From the NCBI RefSeq assembly GCF_003725695.1, contig NZ_RJSE01000001.1, forward strand, positions 1 through 64,000: 64,000 nt of DNA, given 5' to 3'. A program made the translations under genes and the position numbers. Below the pieces are notes generated by a model, which worked only from the letters and a program-made list of their open reading frames with translations, did no database searches and was not told the origin of the DNA. This DNA is from Nocardioides marmoriginsengisoli (GTDB lineage Bacteria; Actinomycetota; Actinomycetes; Propionibacteriales; Nocardioidaceae). Shown here piece after piece: positions 1 through 8,104 of the stretch (position 1 is the stretch's first letter; every line of letters begins with the position of its first letter).

Positions 1-405
1 TCGTCGCGGAGGCGTTGTTCTTCGGCGAGGCGGGCGGCCTCGGCTGCTTCGGCGGCGGCCTGTTCGGCGGCGAGGCGTTCGGCTTCGGCCTTCTCGGCGG
101 CGATGCGCTCGGCCTCGGCTTCGTCGCGGAGGCGTTGTTCTTCGGCGAGGCGGGCGGCCTCAGCGGCTTCCGCGGCGGCTCGCTCGGCGGCGAGGCGTTC
201 GGCTTCGGCGGCTTCTGCGGCGGCTTGTTCGGCAGCGAGGCGTTCGGCCTCGGCCTTCTCGGCCGCAGCTTGCTCGGCGGCGACTCGCTCCGCCTCGGCC
301 GCCTCCGCGGCGGCCTTCTCCGCGGCGACCCGCTCGGCTTCGGCTGCTTCTGCGGCGGCCTGCTCGGCAGCGAGGCGTTCAGCCTCCTCCGCCGCGGCCC
401 GCTCG
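1..405 (-). repeat. 45-bp tandem repeats encoding a 15-residue helical unit
   Basis: The DNA repeats with a 45-bp unit, and there is also a longer 120-bp duplication: bases 1-41 are identical to 121-161. The translated unit is EAERxAAExAAAEAA, with variation mainly at the fifth and ninth positions and one different unit, [15 protein letters not shown], that appears twice. The array continues past the window edge, so the copy number is unknown. Confidence 0.85.
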
Positions 406-1364
406 ATCTCGGCCTGCTTCTCGGCGGCCTCCTCGGCGGCGACCCGCTCCACGGCCAGTCGGGCCGACTCGGCGTCCTCGGCAGCCGCACGCTCGGCGAC
501 CAGCCGGTGCTGCTCGTCGCGCTCTGCCGCCAGCCGCTCGTCCTCGACCCGAGCACCCTCGAGCCGCTCCGCCTCCGCAGCCTCGGCGGCAGCCTTCTCG
601 GCTTCCAGGCGTGCCCGCTCGGCCTCCTCGGCACGGGCCGCCTCGTCGGCGGCGGCGATCTCCGCGCCGGCTGTCTCGAGCGGGTCGACCGTCTCGAGGT
701 AGGAGCTCAGGAAGTTCGCCGGCTCCTCACCGCCGTCGACCTGGCGATCCCAGGCAGCCGTCGGTGCCGGTACGTCGTCGTCCTGGGCGGCCGCCTTGCG
801 GCGGCGCCCGCGAGGGGTCGGCGCGGGCTCGTCGGCTACCGGCGTACGGGGCTTCGCGACCGGCTTCGCCGGCGGTGTGTCCCGGATGGCCGGGATCTCC
901 CCGGTGGCCCAGGGCTCCATCGAGAAGGTGTCGTCGGCGAGGTCCTCGGCCCACGTGGTGACCCGCGGCTCGTCAGCGGCGGCGTCCGTCGTACCGGCTG
1001 GCTCGGCTCGCGGCGAGGCGACGGCAGGCGCGATCGCCTCGTCGTCGGGGAGGTTGTCCTTGTTCTTGCGGCGCCCGAAGATCCCGCGACGGCCGCTCGG
1101 CGTCTCGTCCTCGGTCTCCTCGATCGGATCCGGCGCACCGCCGTCCGCCATGGCCTGGTCGAGAACCGCCAGCGGGTCGTACGGCGCGACCTCGCCCCGG
1201 AGGTCGGAGGGGGAGCGGGTGGCGCTCTCCTCCTCCTGGACGTCCTCGAGGCCGTCGAACGCGATCCGCAGCGGGTCGATCAGGTCGTCCTCGCCGGTCG
1301 CGGCGGACGAGGCTGCAGGTTCCTGCTCAGGGTTGACGGAGCCGGCGCGGCGACCACGTGCCAC
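1..1364 (-). CDS. Ala/Glu-rich coiled-coil protein, C-terminus cut by window edge
   Basis: The visible part is about 454 residues and runs off the left edge. The GTG start at 1364 follows a purine-rich GGAAGGGG stretch. The first 270 or so residues are acidic and look disordered, with the basic patches [11 protein letters not shown] and RGRRRK. From about residue 275 the protein becomes a long Ala/Glu/Arg helix. Its last 130 or so visible residues consist of 15-residue repeats of the type [15 protein letters not shown]. No enzymatic motif, signal peptide or membrane segment is visible. A structural or scaffold role (cell envelope, polar growth or chromosome) is only a guess. The long opposite-strand frame over the same stretch is Gly/Leu-rich and is an artefact of the repeats. 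Confidence 0.75.
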   Translation of the reverse strand, partial: MARGRRAGSVNPEQEPAASSAATGEDDLIDPLRIAFDGLEDVQEEESATRSPSDLRGEVAPYDPLAVLDQAMADGGAPDPIEETEDETPSGRRGIFGRRKNKDNLPDDEAIAPAVASPRAEPAGTTDAAADEPRVTTWAEDLADDTFSMEPWATGEIPAIRDTPPAKPVAKPRTPVADEPAPTPRGRRRKAAAQDDDVPAPTAAWDRQVDGGEEPANFLSSYLETVDPLETAGAEIAAADEAARAEEAERARLEAEKAAAEAAEAERLEGARVEDERLAAERDEQHRLVAERAAAEDAESARLAVERVAAEEAAEKQAEIERAAAEEAERLAAEQAAAEAAEAERVAAEKAAAEAAEAERVAAEQAAAEKAEAERLAAEQAAAEAAEAERLAAERAAAEAAEAARLAEEQRLRDEAEAERIAAEKAEAERLAAEQAAAEAAEAARLAEEQRLRD

Positions 1365-1600
1365 GACTCACCCCTTCCCTGGTCCACCCGAACGGGCGGT
1401 GCTCACCCCTGCAGTCTGAACCCTTGCATGTTTGCGGAGCCAATGCCGCACTTCGCCACGAATTGTCGCACTCGGATACCGGTACCGGATCAACGATCCA
1501 GAGATTGATTCGACACGGAGAGCCGCCTCCCGGCTGTGGTCCCGGACACGAACAGCCCGGCAATGTTCCGTGAACTCGACAGGTTTGCTGCTCAGGGGGG
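1365..1600. other. Intergenic region without a recognisable gene
   Basis: The stretch between the divergent coiled-coil gene and the cold-shock gene has a lower GC content than its surroundings. Several short frames cross it on both strands, but none has a ribosome binding site or recognisable protein features. Confidence 0.5.
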
Positions 1601-1628
1601 ATGACAGAACCCTCAACCTTGGTAGTGT
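1601..1628 (+). promoter_or_regulatory. Candidate promoter of the cold-shock gene
   Basis: ATGACA at 1601-1606 and TAGTGT at 1623-1628 are separated by 16 bp and resemble an actinobacterial housekeeping promoter. Transcription from here would give a 5' untranslated region of about 150 nt, as is typical of cold-shock genes. That region contains a small hairpin, CCAAC-GCG-GTTGG, near 1660-1672. This is inferred from motif similarity only. Confidence 0.4.
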
Positions 1629-1787
1629 CTTACCTGCAGGTGCAAGTTCCAGCGGTTTTACCAACGCGGTTGGAGTTTGTGATCCAACGGCGTTTCTTCT
1701 CCTTGCGAGGCGGGACGACGTATCACCGCATCTGTGAAGAGGCGTCCGAAGTGGTCGTCTCTCGCCCCAATAAGGAGAATTACCAGC

Positions 1788-1991
1788 ATGGCTCAAGGCA
1801 CCGTTAAGTGGTTCAACGCCGAGAAGGGTTTCGGCTTCATCGCTCAGGAGAACGGCGGGGACGACGTCTTCGTTCACTACTCCGCGATCCAGTCCAACGG
1901 CTACAAGTCGCTCGATGAGAACCAGAAGGTCGAGTTCGACGTCACGCAGGGTCCCAAGGGCCCGCAGGCGGAGAACGTTCGCGCCATCTGA
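1788..1991 (+). CDS. Cold-shock protein, CspA family
   Basis: This 67-residue protein is a single cold-shock (OB-fold) domain and binds single-stranded RNA or DNA as an RNA chaperone in the cytoplasm. The RNP1 motif KGFGFI lies at residues 13-18 and the RNP2 motif VFVHY at 27-31. The typical ending GPQAENV is present, and the length is standard for the family. The ATG at 1788 is chosen because it follows AAGGAG (1772-1777) at normal spacing. An in-frame extension upstream has no family similarity. The gene is monocistronic, with a long leader and a strong terminator immediately downstream. Confidence 0.95.
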   Translation: MAQGTVKWFNAEKGFGFIAQENGGDDVFVHYSAIQSNGYKSLDENQKVEFDVTQGPKGPQAENVRAI

Positions 1992-2017
1992 TCTCACGAT
2001 CACCTAGCTGTACAAGT

Positions 2018-2053
2018 CTGAGGGGCTTCGACCAAATGGTCGGAGCCCCTCAG
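2018..2053 (+). terminator. Terminator hairpin after the cold-shock gene
   Basis: The arms 2018-2034 and 2037-2053 pair over 17 positions with one mismatch around an AA loop (CTGAGGGGCTTCGACCA against its complement). The stem is strong but has no clear T-tract after it, as is common in actinomycetes. Confidence 0.8.
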
Positions 2054-2114
2054 CAATTGCGTGTATGAACGTGGGTAGCAGGTCTCGTCAGCTCGCCCAG
2101 GCAGGAGGTTCGTC

Positions 2115-2261
2115 GTGTCTCCAGACCCGCTCGAGGTCGAGCTCGAGGATGCCGACCTGCTCGACGAGGTCGAACTGACCACCACCCTGATCGCGGCCGC
2201 GAACCAGTCGGACGGCCCGCTGGCGCCCGCGGAGATCGACCGGCTGCTCGGACTCGGCTGA
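2115..2261 (+). CDS. Small acidic protein of unknown function (48 aa)
   Basis: The GTG start at 2115 follows a perfect AGGAGG (2103-2108) at 6-nt spacing. The reading frame gives a 48-residue acidic helical protein, beginning MSPDPLEVELEDADLL and ending EIDRLLGLG, rich in Glu, Asp and Leu, with no membrane segment and no cysteine. I do not recognise a family. The ribosome binding site, high-GC third positions and position in an otherwise empty gap between a terminator and the phosphate transport genes argue for a real gene. It might be a small regulatory or adaptor protein, but nothing in the sequence shows this. Confidence 0.6.
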   Translation: MSPDPLEVELEDADLLDEVELTTTLIAAANQSDGPLAPAEIDRLLGLG

Positions 2262-2434
2262 CCGTCGTACCGCACGGATCTGGACGATCCCGGTGTGATA
2301 CCGGTAACCGTCGTCGTACGGCGTACGCTCAGACCGCCCGGTCGGGCATCCCCGGTGGCGCAGCCGCTTGTGCGACCGCCATGATCTACACCTAGCATGT
2401 GTGCCGTTCTGATCCTGCTCTCCAGGAGTTCACC

Positions 2435-3052
2435 TTGGCGTTCAAATTCAAGCCAGTCGACACCGCGTTCTACAACCTGCTGACCGCGCAGGCGGTGCAC
2501 CTGGTCGAGGGCGCTGCGTTGCTGGCGGAGCTGCTCGACGAGGGCACCGACCGGACGGAGCTCGCCGGGCGGATGCGGGCGGCTGAGCACGAGGCCGACG
2601 AGACCACCCACGAGATCGTCCGCCGGGTGAACAGCACCTTCGTGACCCCGTTCGACCGCGAGGACATCTACGCGCTGTCCTCGATGCTCGACGACGTCAT
2701 GGACTACATGGAGGAGTCCGTCGACCTGGTCGTCCTCTACGAGGTCGAGCACCTGCCCGAGGGGATGACCGAGCAGATCGAGGTCATCCAGCGCTGTGCG
2801 GAGCTGACCGCCGAGGCGATGCCGCGGCTGCAGGCCATGAAGGACCTCGAGGAGTACTGGATCGAGGTCAACCGCCTCGAGAACACCGGCGACAAGAGTT
2901 ACCGGCGGATCCTGGCCAAGCTGTTCAGCGGCAAGTACGAGGCCCTTGAGGTGATGAAGCTCAAGGACGTCGTGGACTCGCTGGAGCACGCGATCGACGC
3001 CTTCGAGAAGGTCGCCAACATCGTCGAACAGATTCACGTCAAGGAGTCCTGA
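2435..3052 (+). CDS. DUF47 family protein, PiT-associated (PhoU-like)
   Basis: This 205-residue, mostly helical and acidic protein belongs to the DUF47/PhoU_div family, which is related to PhoU and is usually encoded just before low-affinity PiT phosphate transporters, where it is thought to modulate transport. Helical stretches with EHEADETTHEIV and TGDKSYRRI are typical. I choose the TTG at 2435 because CCAGGAG lies 6 nt upstream and the frame then begins LAFKFKPVDTAFYNLL. The in-frame ATG at 2399 lies at the likely transcription start, since TAGCAT at 2393-2398 looks like a -10 box. It is probably translated together with the PiT gene, which starts 3 nt after its stop. Confidence 0.9.
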   Translation: MAFKFKPVDTAFYNLLTAQAVHLVEGAALLAELLDEGTDRTELAGRMRAAEHEADETTHEIVRRVNSTFVTPFDREDIYALSSMLDDVMDYMEESVDLVVLYEVEHLPEGMTEQIEVIQRCAELTAEAMPRLQAMKDLEEYWIEVNRLENTGDKSYRRILAKLFSGKYEALEVMKLKDVVDSLEHAIDAFEKVANIVEQIHVKES

Positions 3053-3055
3053 CCG

Positions 3056-4075
3056 GTGGAACTTGCCATCGTCATCGCGGTGGTAGTGGTGGCCCTGGCC
3101 TTCGACTACACGAACGGTTTCCACGACGCGGCCAACGCGATCGCGACTTCCGTCTCGACCCGTGCGCTGACCCCGCGGATCGCGCTGACCCTCGCGGCGA
3201 TCATGAACTTCATCGGTGCGCTCCTCGGCCAGCAGGTCGCGCACACGGTGAGCGACACCATCGACGTACCGGGGGGCAGCCACGGGCTGATCATCGTGAT
3301 GGCCGGCCTGCTCGGGGCCATCACCTGGAACCTGATCACCTGGTACTTCGGCCTGCCGTCGTCCTCCTCGCACGCGCTCATCGGCGGGCTGGTCGGGGCT
3401 GCGCTCGCGGCGGCGATGTTCTCCGACAAGGGCATCTCGGTGCACTGGCAGACGATCCTCGACAAGGTCGTCATCCCGATGCTCGCGTCCCCGGTCTTCG
3501 GCTTCGCGGCGGCGTTCCTGGTGATGCTCGCGATCATGTGGATCTTCCGGCGCCGGAGCCCGCACCGGGTCTTCCGCGGCTTCCGGCTGGCGCAGACGGT
3601 CTCCGCGGCGGCGCTCGCGCTCGGCCACGGACTCCAGGACGCCCAGAAGACGATGGGCGTGATCTTCCTGGCGCTGGTCGCCGGCGGCTACGCGAGCGAC
3701 GGCGACGACCTGCCCCTCTGGGTGATCCTGGCCGCGGCCGGCGCCATCTCGGCGGGCACCTACGCCGGCGGCTGGCGGATCATGCGGACCCTCGGCCGCA
3801 AGATCATCCACCTGGACCCGGCCCGCGGCTTCGCCGCCGAAGCGGTCGGTGCCGGTGTGCTGTACTCGACCGCCTTCATCTTCCACGCGCCGATCTCCAC
3901 CACGCACACGATCACCTCGGCGATCATGGGCTCCGGAGCGACCAAGCGGTTCTCCGCCGTGCGCTGGGGAGTCGCCCGCACGATCGTCACCGGCTGGGTC
4001 CTCACCTTCCCCGCCGCAGGCCTGGCGGCAGCGATCGTCTACTGGATCTGCCACTTCGTCTTCCAGCTCCCCTGA
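3056..4075 (+). CDS. pit: Inorganic phosphate transporter, PiT family
   Basis: This 339-residue integral membrane protein should import phosphate, probably as a metal-phosphate complex with protons, at low affinity and high capacity. The first PiT signature, NGFHDAANAIAT, is at residues 20-31. The second, inverted half carries GHGLQDAQKTMG, where many homologues have N-D in place of Q-D. About ten hydrophobic segments alternate with short loops. The GTG start at 3056 follows AAGGAG inside the end of the upstream DUF47 gene, so the two are translationally coupled. The ABC-type Pst system lies 1.2 kb further on, in convergent orientation. Confidence 0.93.
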   Translation: MELAIVIAVVVVALAFDYTNGFHDAANAIATSVSTRALTPRIALTLAAIMNFIGALLGQQVAHTVSDTIDVPGGSHGLIIVMAGLLGAITWNLITWYFGLPSSSSHALIGGLVGAALAAAMFSDKGISVHWQTILDKVVIPMLASPVFGFAAAFLVMLAIMWIFRRRSPHRVFRGFRLAQTVSAAALALGHGLQDAQKTMGVIFLALVAGGYASDGDDLPLWVILAAAGAISAGTYAGGWRIMRTLGRKIIHLDPARGFAAEAVGAGVLYSTAFIFHAPISTTHTITSAIMGSGATKRFSAVRWGVARTIVTGWVLTFPAAGLAAAIVYWICHFVFQLP

Positions 4076-4175
4076 CCCCCGCCGGGCCTGGTCCGGTCCT
4101 CCAGGTCGGGCGGCGCACCGTCCCGTCCCGTCCGGTCCCACGCCGCGGCCGCCGTACCTTCCGTCCCCGCACGTC

Positions 4176-4250
4176 GTACGGGAACATGCGAATGTTGCTG
4201 CCGGTGCGGATGAGGCTTTCGGGAGCATCTCGGCCCACATTCGCAGGTTC
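4176..4250. repeat. Left composite palindrome flanking the DUF559 gene
   Basis: The arms 4182-4195 (GAACATGCGAATGT) and 4237-4250 pair in 13 of 14 positions across a 41-nt loop. The core AACATGCGAATGTT is itself an imperfect palindrome. The outer 29 bases, 4176-4204, match the reverse complement of 5223-5251 in 28 of 29 positions, so the pair forms inverted repeats around the gene in between. Confidence 0.9.
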
Positions 4251-4318
4251 GAGTACGGCGGCGCGCAGTCTGTGGATCACCTCAACCGAGCGTGCACCCG
4301 ATTGCGCACGGTTGGGCC

Positions 4319-5221
4319 ATGGACCTCATCAGTCATGTCACGATCCTCGGCGGTGCGTGCCAGCGCGCTGTCCTTGTCGAGCGTTGCGGGCGAAGCGCGG
4401 TGGACCGAGCGCTTCGTACGGGCACTCTGCTTCGGGTCGGGCGCGGCCGCTACGCGCTGACAACCGCGAGCCAGGCCGTCCGTGCGGCGGCAGCTCACGC
4501 CGGCGTCGTGTCGATGCGGAGCGCTGCGCAGCGGCACGGTTGGGGCCAGCGTCGGGTGCCGGACCTTCCCGACGTGACCTTCCCGCGCGATCGGAGGATC
4601 GATCCGAGCGTCAGATCCGTGCTCGTGCCGCACTGGTCGAACCTGGCACCCGAGGACGTGGTCGACGGTGTGACGTCGATGCGTCGAACGCTGATCGACT
4701 GCATGCGCAACCTGCCCCTCGAGGAGTCGGTCCCGATCGCCGACAGCGCCGTACGGGCCGGCGACATCACGTCGCCCGCACTCGTACGGCTGGCGGCGTC
4801 GATGCGGGGACGCGGTCGGAGGCGGGCGATGGCGGTCGCGGCGATGGCTACGGCGGCAGCGGCGAACGCCTACGAGTCGACCCTGCGCGCCATTGCCTCG
4901 ACCGTGCCCGGGCTCAACGTGGAGCCGCAACGTCCGATCCGGATCGCCGATGGTCGGGTGCTGCATCCTGACCTGCTCGACGAGCGGCTCGGCATCGTGA
5001 TCGAAGCGGAGAGCTTCACCTGGCACGGCGAGACCGCCGCCCTGACCCGCGACTGCGCTCGGTACAACGCGTTCGTGACCCAGGGGCTGATCGTCATCCG
5101 GTTCAGCTGGCCCCAGGTCATCTTCCGGCCGGCGTACGTCGTTGAGGTGCTGGCCAATGCCGTCGCCCTCGCACACCGACATGCGAATGTTGCGCGTGGT
5201 GCTCCTGCATACGCCGCCTGA
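4319..5221 (+). CDS. AbiEi-antitoxin-like / DUF559 domain protein
   Basis: This protein of about 300 residues has an N-terminal winged-helix-like region (roughly residues 1-50, containing RSAVDRALRTGTLLRVGRGRYAL) that resembles the N-terminal domain of type IV AbiEi antitoxins. Its C-terminal third resembles DUF559, a Vsr/REase-like fold, with HPDLLDERLGIVIEAES and a later FVTQGLIVIRFSW strand. Such genes are common, multicopy and of unknown role in actinomycetes. No toxin partner is adjacent. The start is uncertain: ATG 4319 fits the family, while an in-frame GTG at 4292 is possible. The gene is enclosed by 29-bp inverted repeats, and its last 13 or so codons lie inside the right-hand palindrome. 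Nuclease activity is a fold-based inference. Confidence 0.8.
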   Translation: MDLISHVTILGGACQRAVLVERCGRSAVDRALRTGTLLRVGRGRYALTTASQAVRAAAAHAGVVSMRSAAQRHGWGQRRVPDLPDVTFPRDRRIDPSVRSVLVPHWSNLAPEDVVDGVTSMRRTLIDCMRNLPLEESVPIADSAVRAGDITSPALVRLAASMRGRGRRRAMAVAAMATAAAANAYESTLRAIASTVPGLNVEPQRPIRIADGRVLHPDLLDERLGIVIEAESFTWHGETAALTRDCARYNAFVTQGLIVIRFSWPQVIFRPAYVVEVLANAVALAHRHANVARGAPAYAA

Positions 5222-5251
5222 CCCGGCAGCAACATTCGCATGTTCCGGTAC
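5179..5251. repeat. Right composite palindrome flanking the DUF559 gene
   Basis: The arms 5179-5193 and 5229-5243 are perfect 15-bp inverted repeats (ACATGCGAATGTTGC). Bases 5223-5251 are the inverted partner of 4176-4204. The left arm is coding (it supplies HANVA near the C-terminus of the DUF559 protein) and the stop codon lies in the loop. Confidence 0.9.
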
Positions 5252-5271
5252 CAGGCGCAGGGGGAGAAGGG

Positions 5272-6051
5272 TCAGCCGAAGCGGCCCGAGATGTAGGCCT
5301 CGGTGGCTTCCTCGTCGGGGACGCTGAAGATCTTCTTGGTCGGGTTCATCTCGACCAGGCGGCCCGGCTTGCCGGCGCCGGCCAGGTTGAAGAAGGCGGT
5401 GTCCTCGGAGACGCGGGCGGCCTGCTGCATGTTGTGGGTCACGATGACGATCGTGTACTGCTCCTTGAGCTCGTGGATCAAGTCCTCGATCGCCGACGTC
5501 GAGATCGGGTCGAGGGCTGAGCAGGGCTCGTCCATCAGCAGGATCTGCGGCTCGACCGCGATCGCGCGGGCGATGCAGAGCCGCTGCTGCTGACCACCGG
5601 AGAGGCCCATGCCGGGCTTGGTGAGCCGGTCCTTGACCTCGTTCCAGAGGTTCGCGCCCCGGAGCGCCTTCTCGACGACCGCGTCAGCATCCGACTTGGA
5701 GAGCTTCTTGTTGTTCAGCCGCAGCCCGGCGAGGACGTTCTCGTAGATCGACATCGTCGGGAACGGGTTCGGGCGCTGGAAGACCATGCCGACCATCCGA
5801 CGTACCTCCACCGGGTCCACGGCGCTGTCGTAGAGCGACTGCCCGTCGACCAGCACCTTGCCCTCGACGCGGGCGCCCGGGATCACCTCGTGCATCCGGT
5901 TCAGGGTGCGCAGGAAGGTGGACTTGCCGCAACCGGAGGGTCCGATGAGGGCGGTCACCGACCGCGCGGTGATCGTCATGTTGACGCCCTCGACCGCGAG
6001 GAAGTCCCCGTAGTAGATGTTCAGGTCAGAGACATCGATGCTCTTGGCCAT
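5272..6051 (-). CDS. pstB: Phosphate ABC transporter ATP-binding protein PstB
   Basis: This 259-residue ATPase powers high-affinity phosphate import by the PstSCAB complex at the inner face of the membrane. Walker A is GPSGCGKST (residues 37-45). It is followed by the phosphate-subfamily sequence VFQRPNPFP, the signature LSGGQQQRL, Walker B ILLMDEP and the H-loop VTHNM. The length matches the family. It is the last gene of pstS-pstC-pstA-pstB. Its stop codon is 21 nt from the right palindrome of the DUF559 cassette, and no obvious terminator was seen in that gap. Confidence 0.97.
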   Translation of the reverse strand: MAKSIDVSDLNIYYGDFLAVEGVNMTITARSVTALIGPSGCGKSTFLRTLNRMHEVIPGARVEGKVLVDGQSLYDSAVDPVEVRRMVGMVFQRPNPFPTMSIYENVLAGLRLNNKKLSKSDADAVVEKALRGANLWNEVKDRLTKPGMGLSGGQQQRLCIARAIAVEPQILLMDEPCSALDPISTSAIEDLIHELKEQYTIVIVTHNMQQAARVSEDTAFFNLAGAGKPGRLVEMNPTKKIFSVPDEEATEAYISGRFG

Positions 6052-6076
6052 GATCTTTTCCTAGCCTCAGTCTTTC

Positions 6077-7147
6077 TCAGTGCCCGGTCTTGGGGGAGAA
6101 CAGCTTCCCCAGGACGCGAGCGAGGATGTTGAGCGCCATCACGATCAGGATCAGGATGAGCGCGGCTCCCCAAGCCATCTGCTTGAGGATCTCAGGGTTG
6201 CTTCCGGGTTGGGTGTAGCTGCCGTAGATGAAGACCGGCAGGCTCGCCATCTGGCCGTGGAACAGGTTCAGGTTCACCGAGTCGGTGGCGCCGCAGATGA
6301 TCAGCAGTGGAGCGGTCTCGCCGATCACCCGGGCGATCGCCAGCGTCACGCCGGTGATGATGCCGGCCATCGCGGTCGGGATGACGACCTTGAGGATCGT
6401 CTTCCACTTCGGCACCCCCAGCGCGTACGACGCCTCGCGCAGGTCCGCGGGCACCAGCTTGAGCATCTCCTCGGACGAACGAACCACGATCGGGATCATC
6501 AGGATCGACAGGGCGACACCGCCGCCGATGCCGAACTGGGTCCCCGGCCCGACGATCAACGAGAACAGCGCGTAGGCGAAGAGGCCGGCGACGATCGAGG
6601 GGATACCGGTCATCACGTCGACCAGGAACCGGATCCAGCGGGCGAGCTGGGAGTGGGCGCCGTACTCGACCAGGTAGACCGCGGCGAGCAGTCCGATCGG
6701 GACGGAGATGACAGCGGCGGCCAGCGTGATCAGCAGCGTTCCCATGATCGCGTGGTAAATGCCGCCGGGCTCGCCGATGACGTTGCGCATCGAGTAGGTC
6801 AGGAACTTGCCGTTCAGCGCGCCCTTCCCCTCGTCGATCACCTTCCACAGCAGCGAGACCAGGGGGATCAGTGCGATGGTCAGCGACACCCAGACGAGCG
6901 ACGTCACCAGACGGTCGGTGGCGGCACGCGCGTTCTCGATGATCCGGGACCAGGTGGTCAGGCCGATCAGGTAGAAGATCGCGGCGACGATCCCGATCGG
7001 GATCACGCCCCACCCGAGGGTGAGGCCGAGGAGCGCGGACGCGGCGACCGCCACGACCAGGGCGATCAACGGTGCGTACTGCGGGAGGCGCGGGTTCTTG
7101 ATGCTGCGGGCAGCGCGCTCGGTGGGGGCTGGGGCGAGATCGGTCAT
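6077..7147 (-). CDS. pstA: Phosphate ABC transporter permease PstA
   Basis: This 356-residue permease forms half of the membrane channel of PstSCAB. An N-terminal pair of hydrophobic segments precedes the usual six-helix core. The EAA-type loop that contacts PstB is seen as LREASYALGVPKWKTILKVVIP. The ATG at 7147 overlaps the pstC stop by one base (TGATG), so it is translationally coupled. A longer frame running further upstream is out of register with the real pstC gene and is not used. It has an extended N-terminus compared with E. coli PstA, as is usual in actinomycetes. Confidence 0.95.
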   Translation of the reverse strand: MTDLAPAPTERAARSIKNPRLPQYAPLIALVVAVAASALLGLTLGWGVIPIGIVAAIFYLIGLTTWSRIIENARAATDRLVTSLVWVSLTIALIPLVSLLWKVIDEGKGALNGKFLTYSMRNVIGEPGGIYHAIMGTLLITLAAAVISVPIGLLAAVYLVEYGAHSQLARWIRFLVDVMTGIPSIVAGLFAYALFSLIVGPGTQFGIGGGVALSILMIPIVVRSSEEMLKLVPADLREASYALGVPKWKTILKVVIPTAMAGIITGVTLAIARVIGETAPLLIICGATDSVNLNLFHGQMASLPVFIYGSYTQPGSNPEILKQMAWGAALILILIVMALNILARVLGKLFSPKTGH

Positions 7148-8079
7148 CACTTGCTCCCGGGCTCGTAGCGGGACACGATCGCTCGCGCCGAGAAGTTGAC
7201 GACGAAGGTGATCAGGAAGAGCACCAGGCCGGAGGCGATCAACGCGTTCCGTGCGGTGCCGGTCGCGTCGGCGAAGGTCAGGGCGATGTTGGCGGCGATC
7301 GTCGACGGGTTGGTCGCGGAGATCAGGTTCCAGGTGACCACGCCGCTGGCCGAGAGGACCATCGCGACCGCCATCGTCTCGCCGAGTGCCCGGCCCAGGC
7401 CGAGCATGGCCGCCGAGACGATCCCGGACCGGCCGTAGGGGAGGACCGCGAGCCGGATCATCTCCCAGCGGGTCGCGCCGAGCGCGAGCGCGGCCTCCTC
7501 GTTCAGCCGCGGCGTCTGCGCGAAGATCTCGCGGGTGATCGCGGTGACGATCGGCAGGACCATCAGGGCCAGCACGATGGAGGCGGTGAAGATGGTCCGG
7601 CCGGTGTTGGACGCCGGTCCGGCGAAGAACGGGATCCAGTCGAAGTGGCTCGCCAGCCACTTGTAGACCGGGACCAGCTTCGGTCCGAGTACGGCGATGC
7701 CCCAGAGCCCGTAGACGACCGACGGGACCGCGGCCAGCAGGTCGACCAGGTAGCCGACCCCGGCAGCGATCCGACGCGGTGCGTAGTGCGAGATCGACAG
7801 TGCCACGCCGAGTGCCAGCGGGACCGCGATCAGCAGGGCGATGACGGCGGCCAGCAGCGTGCCGAAGACCAGCGGGGCGACGTAGGTCAGCAGGTTGCTG
7901 TGGCCCTTGAGGTCGTCGGGCCCGGCGCCGAACGCGGGGATGCCCTCGACGGTGAGGAAGATGCCGACGCCGGCCAGCGCGATCAGGATCGTCAGGCCGG
8001 CGGCGCGGGTGAGGTTGGCGAAGACCAGATCGCCCAAGCGTCGCTTGGGCGATCCGGTCCCCGTCGTCACGGTGCTCAC
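7147..8079 (-). CDS. pstC: Phosphate ABC transporter permease PstC
   Basis: This 310-residue integral membrane permease pairs with PstA. It has six main hydrophobic segments, and the cytoplasmic EAA loop appears as LNEEAALALGATRWEMIRLAVLP. A periplasmic-side loop near PVYKWLASHFDWIPFF is typical of PstC. It lies 25 nt after pstS and overlaps pstA by one base, so pstSCAB reads as one operon driven from upstream of pstS. Confidence 0.95.
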   Translation of the reverse strand: MSTVTTGTGSPKRRLGDLVFANLTRAAGLTILIALAGVGIFLTVEGIPAFGAGPDDLKGHSNLLTYVAPLVFGTLLAAVIALLIAVPLALGVALSISHYAPRRIAAGVGYLVDLLAAVPSVVYGLWGIAVLGPKLVPVYKWLASHFDWIPFFAGPASNTGRTIFTASIVLALMVLPIVTAITREIFAQTPRLNEEAALALGATRWEMIRLAVLPYGRSGIVSAAMLGLGRALGETMAVAMVLSASGVVTWNLISATNPSTIAANIALTFADATGTARNALIASGLVLFLITFVVNFSARAIVSRYEPGSK

Positions 8080-8104
8080 GAGAGTGTTGATTCCTCGGTG
8101 GTGG

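Noticed and set aside
1-405. CRISPR or rRNA-like repeat at the window start
   Set aside because: The repeats are in frame, code for a regular helical unit and have no spacers.
15-1508. Long plus-strand open frame (497 codons) opposite the coiled-coil gene
   Set aside because: Its product is Gly/Leu/Phe-rich low-complexity sequence created by reading the 45-bp repeats backwards. It has no ribosome binding site or family features, and the minus-strand frame is better supported.
2000-4240. 746-codon minus-strand frame across the DUF47 and PiT genes
   Set aside because: It is antisense to two clear genes, Asp/Arg/Gly-rich without motifs, and a normal by-product of very high GC content.
4241-4258. 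tRNA T-arm-like GGTTCGAGT sequence
   Set aside because: No acceptor stem, D-arm or anticodon arm can be paired around it.
4182-5243. CRISPR-like repeats around the DUF559 gene
   Set aside because: There are only four related motifs in inverted pairs, with no regular spacers and no cas genes.
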